Assembly (NCBI GenBank): GCA_030530315.1
Contig: JAUMVG010000041.1
Location: 1-32,741 of the forward strand
Origin: Clostridia bacterium
GTDB lineage: Bacteria; Bacillota; Clostridia; Christensenellales; Aristaeellaceae
Direction: 5' to 3'
Length of the DNA: 32,741 nt
Below, piece after piece: positions 24,074-32,130 of the stretch. A model generated the notes under the pieces. It was not told where the DNA came from, did no database searches, and saw only the letters and a list, made by a program, of their open reading frames with translations. Made by a program: the position numbers and the translations under genes. Every line of letters starts with the position of its first letter. Position 1 is the first letter of the stretch.

Positions 24074-24388
24074 ATGTCCGAGCAGACCAAACACTACGCC
24101 TTTTTCCAGAACCGGGAGTGCGAATACTTCCCCTGCCACCGGGGGGCGGACCCCGAGCGCTTCAACTGCCTGTTCTGCTACTGCCCGCTCTACGCCCTGG
24201 GAAGGCGCTGCGGCGGCAATTTCCGATACAACGCCCAGGGCTACAAGGACTGCACCCATTGCCTGTTTCCCCACCGCCCGGAGAACTATGAAAAGGTCAC
24301 CGGCCGGTACCGGGAGATCATGGACCTCGTCCGGGAAAACGATGCCCGCCTCGCGGAGGCGGAGGGCGATCCAAAGCAGGAAAAATGA
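24074..24388 (+). CDS. Small cysteine-rich putative metal-binding protein
   Basis: A 104-residue cytoplasmic protein with eight cysteines in its first 63 residues: C16, C21, C32, C35, C37, C46, C60 and C63 (CEYFPCHRG, NCLFCYCPLY, then KDCTHCLFPH). This resembles the cysteine-rich small domain family (probable zinc or iron-sulfur site). The C-terminal third is a charged helix without cysteines. The ATG is fixed by AGGAGG about nine bases upstream; the earlier ATG at 24011 lies in the palindrome and lacks a site. It is a single-gene unit between its promoter and the terminator at 24407. Confidence 0.85.
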   Translation: MSEQTKHYAFFQNRECEYFPCHRGADPERFNCLFCYCPLYALGRRCGGNFRYNAQGYKDCTHCLFPHRPENYEKVTGRYREIMDLVRENDARLAEAEGDPKQEK

Positions 24389-24406
24389 GACAATCGCCAT
24401 AGAAAC

Positions 24407-24447
24407 AGGGCCCCGCAGGATCCATTTCCGATCCCACGGGGCCCTTT
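24407..24447. terminator. Bidirectional terminator between convergent genes
   Basis: A nine-pair stem AGGGCCCCG/CGGGGCCCT with an inner GGATC/GATCC, followed by TTTAT on the plus strand and GTTTCT on the minus strand. It serves the cysteine-rich protein gene and glgP. Confidence 0.75.
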
Positions 24448-24511
24448 ATCGTCCGGGCAACAGCACTGCCATGAATCATTCTTTCCCGGGAATGCCGGAA
24501 TCGGCCTTCGC

Positions 24512-26767
24512 CTACAGTCCCCAGATGTCCCGGTTGTACTCCGCGATGGTCCGGTCGGAGGAGAAGTAGCCCGCCCTGGCGATGTTCACCAGGGCCTTTT
24601 TCGCCCACGCCCGCTCGTCGCGCATGTCCGCCAGGGCCCGGGCCTTGGCGTCGCAGTAGGACCGGAAGTCCGGGAAGGTCATGAACCAGTCCTTGTTCAC
24701 CAGCTCGTCCCGCAGGCGGGTCAGGCTGGCGGCGTCGCCTGCGGCCAGCATCTCCGCGCCGGTCAGGAAGTCCACCGCGGCCATCAGCTCGGGGTCGGCC
24801 TCGCAGTACGCCTTCGGATCGTAGTCGCCCCTGCGGTAGCGCTCGATCACATCGTCCGAGGACAGGCCGAAGGTGTAGATGTTCTCCCCGCCCACCAGCT
24901 CGGCGATCTCCACGTTCGCGCCGTCCATCGTGCCCAGGGTCACCGCGCCGTTGAGCATGAACTTCATGTTGCCGGTGCCGCTGGCCTCCTTGCTGGCCAG
25001 GGAGATCTGCTCGGAGATGTCGCAGGCCGGGATCAGCTTTTCGGCGGCGGAGACGTTGTAGTTCTCGATCATGACCACTTTCAGCCACCCGGAGGCCTCG
25101 GGGTCGGCGGCGATCACGTCGGACAGGCACAGTATGGCGTGGATGATGTCCTTGGCGATGGTGTAGGCCGGGGCCGCCTTCGCGCCGAAGATCACGGTCA
25201 CGGGCCGCTCGGGGCGCTCGCCCTCCCGCAGCCTCTGGTACGCCCGGATGGCCCACAGCAGGTTCAACTGCTGCCGCTTGTACTCGTGCAGGCGCTTGGA
25301 CTGGACGTCAAACACGGAATCCGCGTCGATCACCGTCCCCTGGTGGTCGAAGATCCAGTCCGCGAAGCGCCGCTTGTTCACCCGCTTGACCGCCGTCAGC
25401 CGCTCCAGCAGCTCGGGGTCGCCGGCGTGGTCCAGCAGCCGCTCCAGCTGCCCGGCGTCCCGCCGCCAGCCCGCGCCGATGGTCTCGTCGATCAGGCCCG
25501 CCAGGTCCGGATTGCAGCTCATCAGCCAGCGGCGGAAGGTGATGCCGTTGGTCTTGTTGTTGAACTTCTCCGGATACAGGGCGTAGAAGGGCGCCAGCTC
25601 CGAGTGCTTGAGGATCTCGGTGTGCAGCCGCGCCACGCCGTTGACGGAGTGGCTGAAGTGGATGTCCAGGTTGGCCATGTGGACGTTGTCATCGCCGTCG
25701 ATGATCTGCACGAAGGGATCGTCGCAGGCCGCCCGCACCCGCGCGTCCAGCCGCCGGATGATGGGCATCAGGTGGGGCACCGCCCGCTCCAGGTAGGCGA
25801 CGGGCCACTTCTCCAGCGCCTCGGCCAGTATGGTGTGGTTGGTATAGCCGCACACCGCGGTGACGATCTCCACCGCCTCGTCCTCGCCGATGCCCTTCTC
25901 CCCCAGCAGGCGGATCAGCTCCGGGATCACCAGCGTGGGATGGGTGTCGTTGATCTGGATGGCCGCGTAGTCCGCCAGGTCGCGCAGGTCGCTGCCCCGG
26001 GCCGCGCACTCCTCCAGGATCAGCCGCGCGGCGTTAGCCACCATGAAGTATTCCTGGTACACCCGCAGCAGGCGGCCCGCGTCGGTGCTGTCGTCCGGAT
26101 AGAGGAACAGCGTCAGGTTCCGGGCCAGCGCCCCCTGGTCGAAGGCGATGCCGGACTTGATCAGCCGCTCGTCGGCGGTGTCCACGTCGAACAGGCGCAG
26201 CTTTCCGCCCTTGGAACCATAGCCGGTCACATCGATCTCGTACATCGTGGAGCGCAGCGTTCCCTCGCCCATGGGGATGTCGTAGTGGACGTCCGTGCGG
26301 TGCATCCAGCTCTCGGTGCCCCAGCGCAGCCAGGTGTCCGGCGTCTCCGCCTGGCGGTTGTCCACGAAGCTCTGACGGAACAGGCCGCAGTGATAGGCCA
26401 GGCCCAGGCCGTCCGCGGGCAGCCCCAGCGTGGCCAGGCTGTCCAGGAAGCAGGCCGCCAGCCGACCCAGGCCGCCGTTGCCCAGGGAGGGCTCCAGCTC
26501 GAACTCCTCCAGCTCGGCGAGGGAAATGCCTGCCTCCGCCAGCTCCGCGGCCACCGCGTCCCGCAGGCCCAGGTTCAGCAGGTTGTTGCTCAGCAGCTTG
26601 CCGATCAGGAACTCAGCGGAGATGTAGTACAGCTTCTTCTTGCCCTGGTTGTACCCCCGCTCCCGGGCGGCGGCGTCCACGCGGCGCAGCAGCGCGTTGA
26701 ACAGCTCCAGGCGGGTGCAGTCCTTCAGGGGCTTGCCCGCGTATTCAAAAAGGGATTTCTGGCTCAT
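24512..26767 (-). CDS. glgP: Glycogen/starch/alpha-glucan phosphorylase
   Basis: The 751-residue GT35 phosphorylase releases glucose-1-phosphate from alpha-1,4-glucans, using pyridoxal phosphate. The cofactor lysine is K602 in EASGTGNMKFML, followed by GTMDGANVEI. Other hallmarks are the N-terminal YYISAEFLIG and GNGGLGRLAACFLDS, and KRLHEYKRQQLN in the middle. It is a little shorter than the 790-840 usual for the family. The ATG at 26767 has GAGGAGGA about eight bases upstream; an ATG eight codons earlier has none. It diverges from an AraC regulator and lies near a maltodextrin-type importer, which fits intracellular use of imported or stored glucans. Confidence 0.97.
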   Translation of the reverse strand: MSQKSLFEYAGKPLKDCTRLELFNALLRRVDAAARERGYNQGKKKLYYISAEFLIGKLLSNNLLNLGLRDAVAAELAEAGISLAELEEFELEPSLGNGGLGRLAACFLDSLATLGLPADGLGLAYHCGLFRQSFVDNRQAETPDTWLRWGTESWMHRTDVHYDIPMGEGTLRSTMYEIDVTGYGSKGGKLRLFDVDTADERLIKSGIAFDQGALARNLTLFLYPDDSTDAGRLLRVYQEYFMVANAARLILEECAARGSDLRDLADYAAIQINDTHPTLVIPELIRLLGEKGIGEDEAVEIVTAVCGYTNHTILAEALEKWPVAYLERAVPHLMPIIRRLDARVRAACDDPFVQIIDGDDNVHMANLDIHFSHSVNGVARLHTEILKHSELAPFYALYPEKFNNKTNGITFRRWLMSCNPDLAGLIDETIGAGWRRDAGQLERLLDHAGDPELLERLTAVKRVNKRRFADWIFDHQGTVIDADSVFDVQSKRLHEYKRQQLNLLWAIRAYQRLREGERPERPVTVIFGAKAAPAYTIAKDIIHAILCLSDVIAADPEASGWLKVVMIENYNVSAAEKLIPACDISEQISLASKEASGTGNMKFMLNGAVTLGTMDGANVEIAELVGGENIYTFGLSSDDVIERYRRGDYDPKAYCEADPELMAAVDFLTGAEMLAAGDAASLTRLRDELVNKDWFMTFPDFRSYCDAKARALADMRDERAWAKKALVNIARAGYFSSDRTIAEYNRDIWGL

Positions 26768-26797
26768 GGCGCGTTCCTCCTCATTCGTCACGGCTGA

Positions 26798-26803
26798 ATT
26801 ATA
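26798..26803 (-). promoter_or_regulatory. -10 box of the glgP promoter
   Basis: TATAAT on the minus strand, 31 bases before the glgP start codon. No good -35 was found at 16-18 bases, which may point to an activator. Confidence 0.5.
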
Positions 26804-26824
26804 CTCTTATATTCTCAAAAATAC

Positions 26825-26854
26825 TTGCAGCATCTGCTCAGAATATGATACAAT
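26825..26854 (+). promoter_or_regulatory. Promoter of the AraC-family regulator gene
   Basis: -35 TTGCAG (26825-26830), an 18-base spacer, -10 TACAAT (26849-26854) with TG extension. It diverges from the glgP promoter; the two -10 boxes are about 45 bases apart, so the regulator could control both. Confidence 0.55.
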
Positions 26855-26885
26855 ACTATCAAAACCAGCCATCGGGAGGCGCGCC

Positions 26886-27767
26886 ATGGATCTCGAGCAC
26901 TACACCCAGTACCAGGAGACCCGCCTGCACGAGCAGCCGGGCTTCGTCTACAACACCTACCTGTGCACCATCCCCCAGGACTTCGACCGGGTGAACCTGC
27001 ACTGGCACGACCAGGTGGAATTGATCTACATCAAGAAGGGCAGCGGCACGGTGTCGCTGAACCTGCAGAACCTGCCGGTCTCGGCGGGGTGCATCGTGCC
27101 CGTGCTGCCCGGGGAGCTGCACGGCATCGAGGGGGACGCCGGCGTGCGGATGGAGTACGAGAACATCATCTTCTCCCTCGCCCTGCTGGACAGCGCCGAG
27201 GCCAACGATTGGTGCCGGGGCGTGCTGGACAGCCTGCGCCGGGGCGCGCTGTGCTTCGAGCGGCCCATCCGGCCGGGCACGGAGCTGCACGCGGCGGTCA
27301 GCGCCGCGCTGGACGCCGCCGACGAGGCCTGCTCCCGGCGGGAACCCGGGTATCCGCTGCTGGTGAAGAGCCAGCTGTTCATGCTGCTCTACGCCCTGCA
27401 GTGCTTCCAGACCGCGCCGGAAAAGCCCCGCGCCGGCGACGACGCCGAGAAGCTGAAGGGCCTGGTGCGCTTCGTGAAGGCCCACTACGACCGGCCCATC
27501 TCCGTGGCGGACGCCGCTGCCGTGACCGGCTACAGCCCCTCCCACTTCATGCGCATCTTCCGCCAGCTCACCGGGCGGACCTTCGTGGAATACCTGACCG
27601 ACTACCGGCTCTCCGCCGCGGTCTACTACCTGAAGGAGACCGACGAGGACATCGGAACCGTCGCCGCCAACTGCGGCTTTGAGAACATTTCCTATTTTAT
27701 ACGCCGCTTCGGCCGGAAGTATGGCATGTCCCCGGGCCAGTTCCGGCGCAGCGCCGCCCGGAATTGA
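26886..27767 (+). CDS. AraC-family transcriptional regulator with N-terminal cupin
   Basis: The 293-residue regulator has an N-terminal cupin sensor (LHWHDQVELIYIKKGSG, about 39-55, then VPVLPGELHGIEG) and a C-terminal double helix-turn-helix (about 190-290). The latter has VADAAAVTGYSPSHFMRIF and then TVAANCGFENISYFIRRFG, ending with the family's FGRKYGMSPGQFRR. Such proteins sense sugars and activate nearby transport genes. GGGAGG precedes the ATG. It lies between glgP (divergent) and the maltodextrin-type importer (downstream). Tandem 21-base repeats before that operon (27855-27896) are a plausible binding site. Confidence 0.95.
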   Translation: MDLEHYTQYQETRLHEQPGFVYNTYLCTIPQDFDRVNLHWHDQVELIYIKKGSGTVSLNLQNLPVSAGCIVPVLPGELHGIEGDAGVRMEYENIIFSLALLDSAEANDWCRGVLDSLRRGALCFERPIRPGTELHAAVSAALDAADEACSRREPGYPLLVKSQLFMLLYALQCFQTAPEKPRAGDDAEKLKGLVRFVKAHYDRPISVADAAAVTGYSPSHFMRIFRQLTGRTFVEYLTDYRLSAAVYYLKETDEDIGTVAANCGFENISYFIRRFGRKYGMSPGQFRRSAARN

Positions 27768-27854
27768 CACGGCGTTCCCTGCCCTTCCATGCGCGTCCCG
27801 CGCCGCCGGCAAGCCTCCCGCGGGACGCCTCAAACCGCCGCCAAGTGTTGCAGA

Positions 27855-27896
27855 ATCCTATCATTCCGCTGAAAGATCCTATCAGCTTGCCGAAAA
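27855..27896 (+). promoter_or_regulatory. Tandem 21-bp repeat, likely AraC-type operator
   Basis: ATCCTATCA occurs at 27855-27863 and 27876-27884, exactly 21 bases apart. The full 21-base units match at about 15 positions. Direct repeats two helical turns apart upstream of a promoter are the classic binding mode of AraC-type activators. The second unit ends 15 bases before the -35 box. Confidence 0.55.
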
Positions 27897-27911
27897 ATCG
27901 CGCGTTTTGTT

Positions 27912-27940
27912 TTGACTTTAACTTAACAGAGTGCTATAAT
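27912..27940 (+). promoter_or_regulatory. Promoter of the maltodextrin-type importer operon
   Basis: -35 TTGACT (27912-27917), a 17-base spacer, -10 TATAAT (27935-27940) with TGC extension. The leader is about 68 bases and holds a perfect seven-pair hairpin (27974-27990, ACGCCGC/GCGGCGT). Confidence 0.85.
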
Positions 27941-28014
27941 GGGTGTGTCGAAAATGGGGACAAACCCATTCGCACGCCGCACAGCGGCGTACGACACAAA
28001 AAGGAGGATTCACC

Positions 28015-29217
28015 ATGAAGAAATTGCTGACCCTGGTGCTGGCCGTCGCGCTGGTGCTGACCATGAGCTGCGCCGCCTTCGCAGAAGGCTACAGCGGCGA
28101 TCTGAAGGTCTGGGTGGCCGAAGCCGCCGTGGACTTCACCGTGGAACAGGTTGAGGCCTTCAAGGCCGCCAATCCCGAGTATGCCGACATGACCGTCACC
28201 GTGGAGCCCGTGGGCGAAGGCGACGCCGCCGGCAAGGTGATCACCGACGTCGAGGCCGCCGCCGACATCTTCGGCTTTGCGCAGGACCAGCTGGCCCGCA
28301 TGGTCGCCGCCGGCGCCCTGATCGACGTGGAGCCCGAAAACGCTGAGGCCGTCGCCGCCGAGAACGACGCCGGATCCGTGGCCGCCGTCACCCTGGGCGA
28401 CACCATGTACGCCTATCCGATGACCAGCGACAACGGCTACTTCCTGTACTACGACAAGAGCGTCGTGACCGATCCCTCCTCCCTGGAGCAGGTCCTGGCC
28501 GACTGCGAAGCCGCGGGCAAGAGCTTCTACATGGAGATCAACTCCGGCTGGTATCAGACCGCCTTCTTCTTCGGCGCGGGCTGCACCCTGACCTATGACG
28601 TGGACGACGAGGGCAACATCAACGCCTGCAACGCCGACTACGCCAGCGAGAACGGCCTGAAGGCCCTGAAGAGCATGATCGCCCTGGCCAAGAGCCCCGC
28701 GTTCGTCAACGGCTCTTCCGTGTCCAACGCCACCAACGCCGCCGCCATCGTGGACGGCACTTGGGACGCTGTCGCCGCGCAGGAGATGTTCGGCGAGAAC
28801 TACGCCGCTGCCAAGCTGCCCACCGTCGACGGCTATCAGCTGTCCGGCTTCGGCGGCTTCAAGATGCTGGGCGTCAAGCCCCAGACCGACGACGCCAAGC
28901 TGGCCGCCTGCGACGCGCTGGCCGCCTACCTGACCTCCGAAGAGGTCCAGCTGGCTCGTTACGAGGCGCTGGGCTGGGGTCCCTCCAACCTGAACGCTCA
29001 GAAGAGCGAGGCCGTGCAGGCTGACATCGCGCTGTCCGCTCTGGCCGAGCAGCTGGCCTTCACCATCCCGCAGGGCCAGTATCCCGGCGACTACTGGGCT
29101 CTGGCCACCGGCCTGGGCGACAGGATCATCGGCAAGGAATTCGACGATGCCGACGACGACACCCTGATGGGCGTGCTGAACGAGTTCCAGGAGACCTGCA
29201 TTTCCTACGCGGGCTGA
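28015..29217 (+). CDS. Maltose/maltodextrin-type ABC importer substrate-binding protein
   Basis: A 400-residue family 1 binding protein resembling MalE. The signal peptide most likely ends AFA (21-23) before EGYSGDL. A cysteine at 19 follows TMS, which is not a good lipobox. Typical blocks are DLKVWVAEAAVDF near the start, ADIFGFAQDQLARMVAAGAL, then AAIVDGTWD and the late AYLTSEEVQLARYEALGWGPSN. It would deliver alpha-glucosides to the permeases encoded next; exact substrate is inferred from the neighbours (AraC, glgP). AAAGGAGG fixes the ATG; a longer frame from 27943 is leader sequence. Confidence 0.92.
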   Translation: MKKLLTLVLAVALVLTMSCAAFAEGYSGDLKVWVAEAAVDFTVEQVEAFKAANPEYADMTVTVEPVGEGDAAGKVITDVEAAADIFGFAQDQLARMVAAGALIDVEPENAEAVAAENDAGSVAAVTLGDTMYAYPMTSDNGYFLYYDKSVVTDPSSLEQVLADCEAAGKSFYMEINSGWYQTAFFFGAGCTLTYDVDDEGNINACNADYASENGLKALKSMIALAKSPAFVNGSSVSNATNAAAIVDGTWDAVAAQEMFGENYAAAKLPTVDGYQLSGFGGFKMLGVKPQTDDAKLAACDALAAYLTSEEVQLARYEALGWGPSNLNAQKSEAVQADIALSALAEQLAFTIPQGQYPGDYWALATGLGDRIIGKEFDDADDDTLMGVLNEFQETCISYAG

Positions 29218-29229
29218 TGAACCACAGGA

Positions 29230-29263
29230 CGGGCTGGGGAGCGTGCCTCCCCGGCCTGTTTTT
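29230..29263 (+). terminator. Attenuating terminator after the binding-protein gene
   Basis: A stem of about 12 pairs (CGGGCTGGGGAG/CTCCCCGGCCTG, two G-U) is followed by TTTTT, a dozen bases after the stop. Partial read-through would feed the permease genes. Confidence 0.8.
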
Positions 29264-29323
29264 GGTCATAACACGGATTTACAACACTTTGCCATCTACA
29301 AATTTGAAACGGGGGACATCCAC

Positions 29324-30799
29324 ATGGTGGATCTCGATTACTTAAAAATGAGCAAGCCCCAGAAGTTCCTGCACAACCTGGCCGGCTTCTTCAAGGCGCT
29401 GCCGGGCAGGATCGGCGGCGGCCTTGTGAACCTGTGCCGCAGGATCGCGGGCTTCTTCAAGGGCCTCGGGCTGTCCATCGCGGACCTGGTCACCACCTTC
29501 CGGGAGGGCGACTGGAAGACGCGCCTGTCCTATCTGGTGATGGGCTCCGGCTCCATGGCCCGCGGGCAGTGGGGCCGCGGCCTGCTGTTCTTCCTGTTCC
29601 AGACGGTGTTCAACCTGTACATGGTCAACTTCGGCGTGGCCTACCTGTCCAAGCTGAACACGCTGGGCGTGGTGGAGACCTACAAGGAGGGCCGCCGCAC
29701 CGTCTACGGCGACAACTCCTTCCTGATCCTGCTGTACGGCGTGCTGACGCTGTTCTTCATACTCGCCTTCATCTACACCTGGCGGGTGAACATCAAGCAG
29801 AACAAGATCTCCCAGCAGATCCTGAAGTCCGGCAAGAAGCTGAAGAGCACCAAGGAGGACCTGCAGTCGCTGATGGACAGCCAGTTCCACAAGACGCTGC
29901 TGGCCCTGCCCACCCTGGGCGTGTTCGTTTTCACCATCCTGCCGATCTTCTTCATGATCCTGGTGGCGTTCACCAACTTCGACTACAACCACCAGCCGCC
30001 CAGCAAGCTGTTCACCTGGGTGGGGTTTGAGAACTTCAAGACGCTGCTGTCCTCCGGCAGCGCCAGCTACGGCGACACCTTCCGCCAGGTGCTGTTCTGG
30101 ACGCTGGTGTGGGCCTTCTTCGCCACGTTCCTGAACTACTTCCTGGGCATGTTCGTGGCCATCATGATCAACAAGAAGGGCATCAAGCTGAAGAAGATGT
30201 GGCGCACCATCCTGGTCATGACCATCGCCATTCCCCAGTTCGTGTCGCTGCTGTACGTTTCGAAGATGTTCGCCGCGGACGGCCTGATCAACACCTATCT
30301 GATGAAGTGGCACTGGATCAGCCAGCCCATCCCCTTCTGGACCAACCCGGGCTGGGCGCGGTTCACCATCATACTGATCAACATATGGATCGGCATCCCC
30401 TACCTGATGCTGATCGCCACGGGCATCCTGATGAACATCCCCGCGGACCTGTATGAATCCGCCCGCATCGACGGTGCCAACGCCATGCAGATGTACGGCA
30501 AGATCACCCTGCCCTACATGCTGTTCGTCACCGGCCCGTACCTGCTGACGTCCTTCACGGGGAACATCAACAACTTCAACGTCATCTTCCTGCTGTCCCA
30601 GGGCAAGCCGATGGGCCTGAGCGGCAACGCCGGCTACACCGACCTGTTGATCACCTGGCTGTACCGCATGACCGTTTCCGACACCAACTACAAGATCGCC
30701 GCCGTCATCGGCATCATGGTTTTCGTGGTGCTGGCCGTGATCAACCTGGTGGTCTACAACCTGATACCGTCCGTCAAGAATGAGGAGGATTTCCAGTGA
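29324..30799 (+). CDS. Maltodextrin-type ABC importer permease (MalF-like)
   Basis: A 491-residue permease of the long MalF class. The N-terminal ~200 residues carry extra membrane helices and the segment GSMARGQWGRGLLFFLFQ seen in Bacillota MalF homologues. The conserved C-terminal core has the EAA loop DLYESARIDGANAMQMYGKI followed by TLPYM. Hydrophobic segments number about eight. The ATG at 29324 has GGGGGA about seven bases upstream; an upstream in-frame ATG (29243) lies in the attenuator hairpin. The stop overlaps the next start (TGATG). Confidence 0.93.
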   Translation: MVDLDYLKMSKPQKFLHNLAGFFKALPGRIGGGLVNLCRRIAGFFKGLGLSIADLVTTFREGDWKTRLSYLVMGSGSMARGQWGRGLLFFLFQTVFNLYMVNFGVAYLSKLNTLGVVETYKEGRRTVYGDNSFLILLYGVLTLFFILAFIYTWRVNIKQNKISQQILKSGKKLKSTKEDLQSLMDSQFHKTLLALPTLGVFVFTILPIFFMILVAFTNFDYNHQPPSKLFTWVGFENFKTLLSSGSASYGDTFRQVLFWTLVWAFFATFLNYFLGMFVAIMINKKGIKLKKMWRTILVMTIAIPQFVSLLYVSKMFAADGLINTYLMKWHWISQPIPFWTNPGWARFTIILINIWIGIPYLMLIATGILMNIPADLYESARIDGANAMQMYGKITLPYMLFVTGPYLLTSFTGNINNFNVIFLLSQGKPMGLSGNAGYTDLLITWLYRMTVSDTNYKIAAVIGIMVFVVLAVINLVVYNLIPSVKNEEDFQ

Positions 30800-32112
30800 T
30801 GTCTGAGACGAAGCAGCAGAAGCTGCGCAGCAAGAAGGGGCACGAGCGGCGGATCAACGGCACGATCTACACCGTGCTGACGGTCATGAGCATCGTCTGG
30901 CTGGTCCCCTTCGTGTTCCTGGTCCTCCAGTCCTTCCGCTCCTACCAGCTGGAGAAGGGCGGCATGGTGGACTACCTGATTCCCAAGCACTTCTCCCTGG
31001 ACAACTACGCCTTCCTGTTCGAGGGTAGCAACTTCTTCTCCTGGTGCGGCAAGGCGCTGCTGATCGCGCTGATCGTCGCCTGCCTGACGAGCCTGCTGGT
31101 GGTCGTCGCCGGCAAGTGGCTGGACCGCCGGGACACCGTGCGCCGGACCGAGCGGGCCTGCGCCCTGGGCGCCTGCCTGGTGGTGGGCTTCGTGGCGCTG
31201 GCGCTGCTGGCGGGAGCGATGCACGGCTTTGCGCTGGCGGGCAGCCTGGTCCACGCGCTGATCGGCCTGGCACTGTTCATCCTCGCCGGCGCGATCATCG
31301 CCCGCGTCTACCTCAAGCAGGACAGCAAGCTGCTGCGCTCCATCCCCGGCTACGTGGTGGAGGACAAGTACGAGGGCGTCAAGAAGCTCTTTGCCATGGC
31401 GGCGGAGTTCCTGGCCGTGACGCTGATCGTGCAGTGCATCCTCTGCCCCATGACCACCAGCCAGTACCTGAAGTGGTACGGCAACACGCTGACCATCGCG
31501 CTGTTCACCTCCGTGATCCAGACCGTGATCGTGCTCTCCGTCAGCTACGCCCTGTCCCGCCTGCGCTTCAAGGGCCGCAAGCTGATCATGAACGTGGTGC
31601 TGGTGCTGGGCCTGTTCCCGGGCTTCCTGACCATGATCACGCTGTACTTCCTGCTCAAGCAGATGGGCCTGACCCAGGCGGGCTCGGTTCCGGGCCTGAT
31701 CCTGATCTACTGCGCCTCCTCGGGCATGGGCTACTACATCTCCAAGGGCTTCTTCGACACCATTCCGAAATCGCTGGATGAATCCGCCCGCATCGACGGC
31801 GCCACCCGCTTCCAGGTGTTCCTGAAGATCATCATGCCCCTGGCAAAGCCCATCGTCATCTACACCATACTGATGGCCTTCATGGCCCCCTGGGGCGACT
31901 ACGTGTTCGCCAGCTACGTGGCGTTCGGCCACCAGAACGGCTACAACGTGGCCGTCGGCCTCTACAACTGGGTCAACACCAACGACTACCAGAACTACTT
32001 CACCCGCTTCTGCGCGGGCGGCGTGCTGGTGGCCGTGCCGATCACGGCGCTGTTCCTGGCGCTGCAGAAGTACTATGTCGAGGGCGTCACCGGCGGCGCT
32101 GTGAAGGGCTAA
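30799..32112 (+). CDS. Maltodextrin-type ABC importer permease (MalG-like) with large internal insertion
   Basis: A 437-residue MalG-type permease; relatives usually have 275-300 residues. The normal MalG body is present: N-terminal helix VLTVMSIVWLVPFVFLVLQS, then YLKWYGNTLTIALFTSVIQ onward, SYALSRLRFKGRK, the EAA loop LDESARIDGATRFQVFLKI and a C-terminal GGAVKG. Between residues ~79 and ~221 lies extra sequence with three or four hydrophobic helices and a basic loop (DRRDTVRRTERA). Its first part, FFSWCGKALLIALIV, resembles the normal TM2 start. GGAGG lies upstream; a GTG three bases before the ATG is an alternative start. Confidence 0.93.
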   Translation: MSETKQQKLRSKKGHERRINGTIYTVLTVMSIVWLVPFVFLVLQSFRSYQLEKGGMVDYLIPKHFSLDNYAFLFEGSNFFSWCGKALLIALIVACLTSLLVVVAGKWLDRRDTVRRTERACALGACLVVGFVALALLAGAMHGFALAGSLVHALIGLALFILAGAIIARVYLKQDSKLLRSIPGYVVEDKYEGVKKLFAMAAEFLAVTLIVQCILCPMTTSQYLKWYGNTLTIALFTSVIQTVIVLSVSYALSRLRFKGRKLIMNVVLVLGLFPGFLTMITLYFLLKQMGLTQAGSVPGLILIYCASSGMGYYISKGFFDTIPKSLDESARIDGATRFQVFLKIIMPLAKPIVIYTILMAFMAPWGDYVFASYVAFGHQNGYNVAVGLYNWVNTNDYQNYFTRFCAGGVLVAVPITALFLALQKYYVEGVTGGAVKG

Positions 32113-32130
32113 AATTGGGAGGAATAGCAA

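Noticed and set aside
27679-27915. Plus-strand open frame of 78 codons after the AraC gene
   Set aside because: It overlaps the end of the regulator in another frame and runs through the predicted operator and -35 region; no ribosome site.
27943-28014. Upstream extension of the MalE-like protein
   Set aside because: It would place 24 odd residues before a normal signal peptide; the ribosome site AAAGGAGG and the hairpin show that this part is leader.
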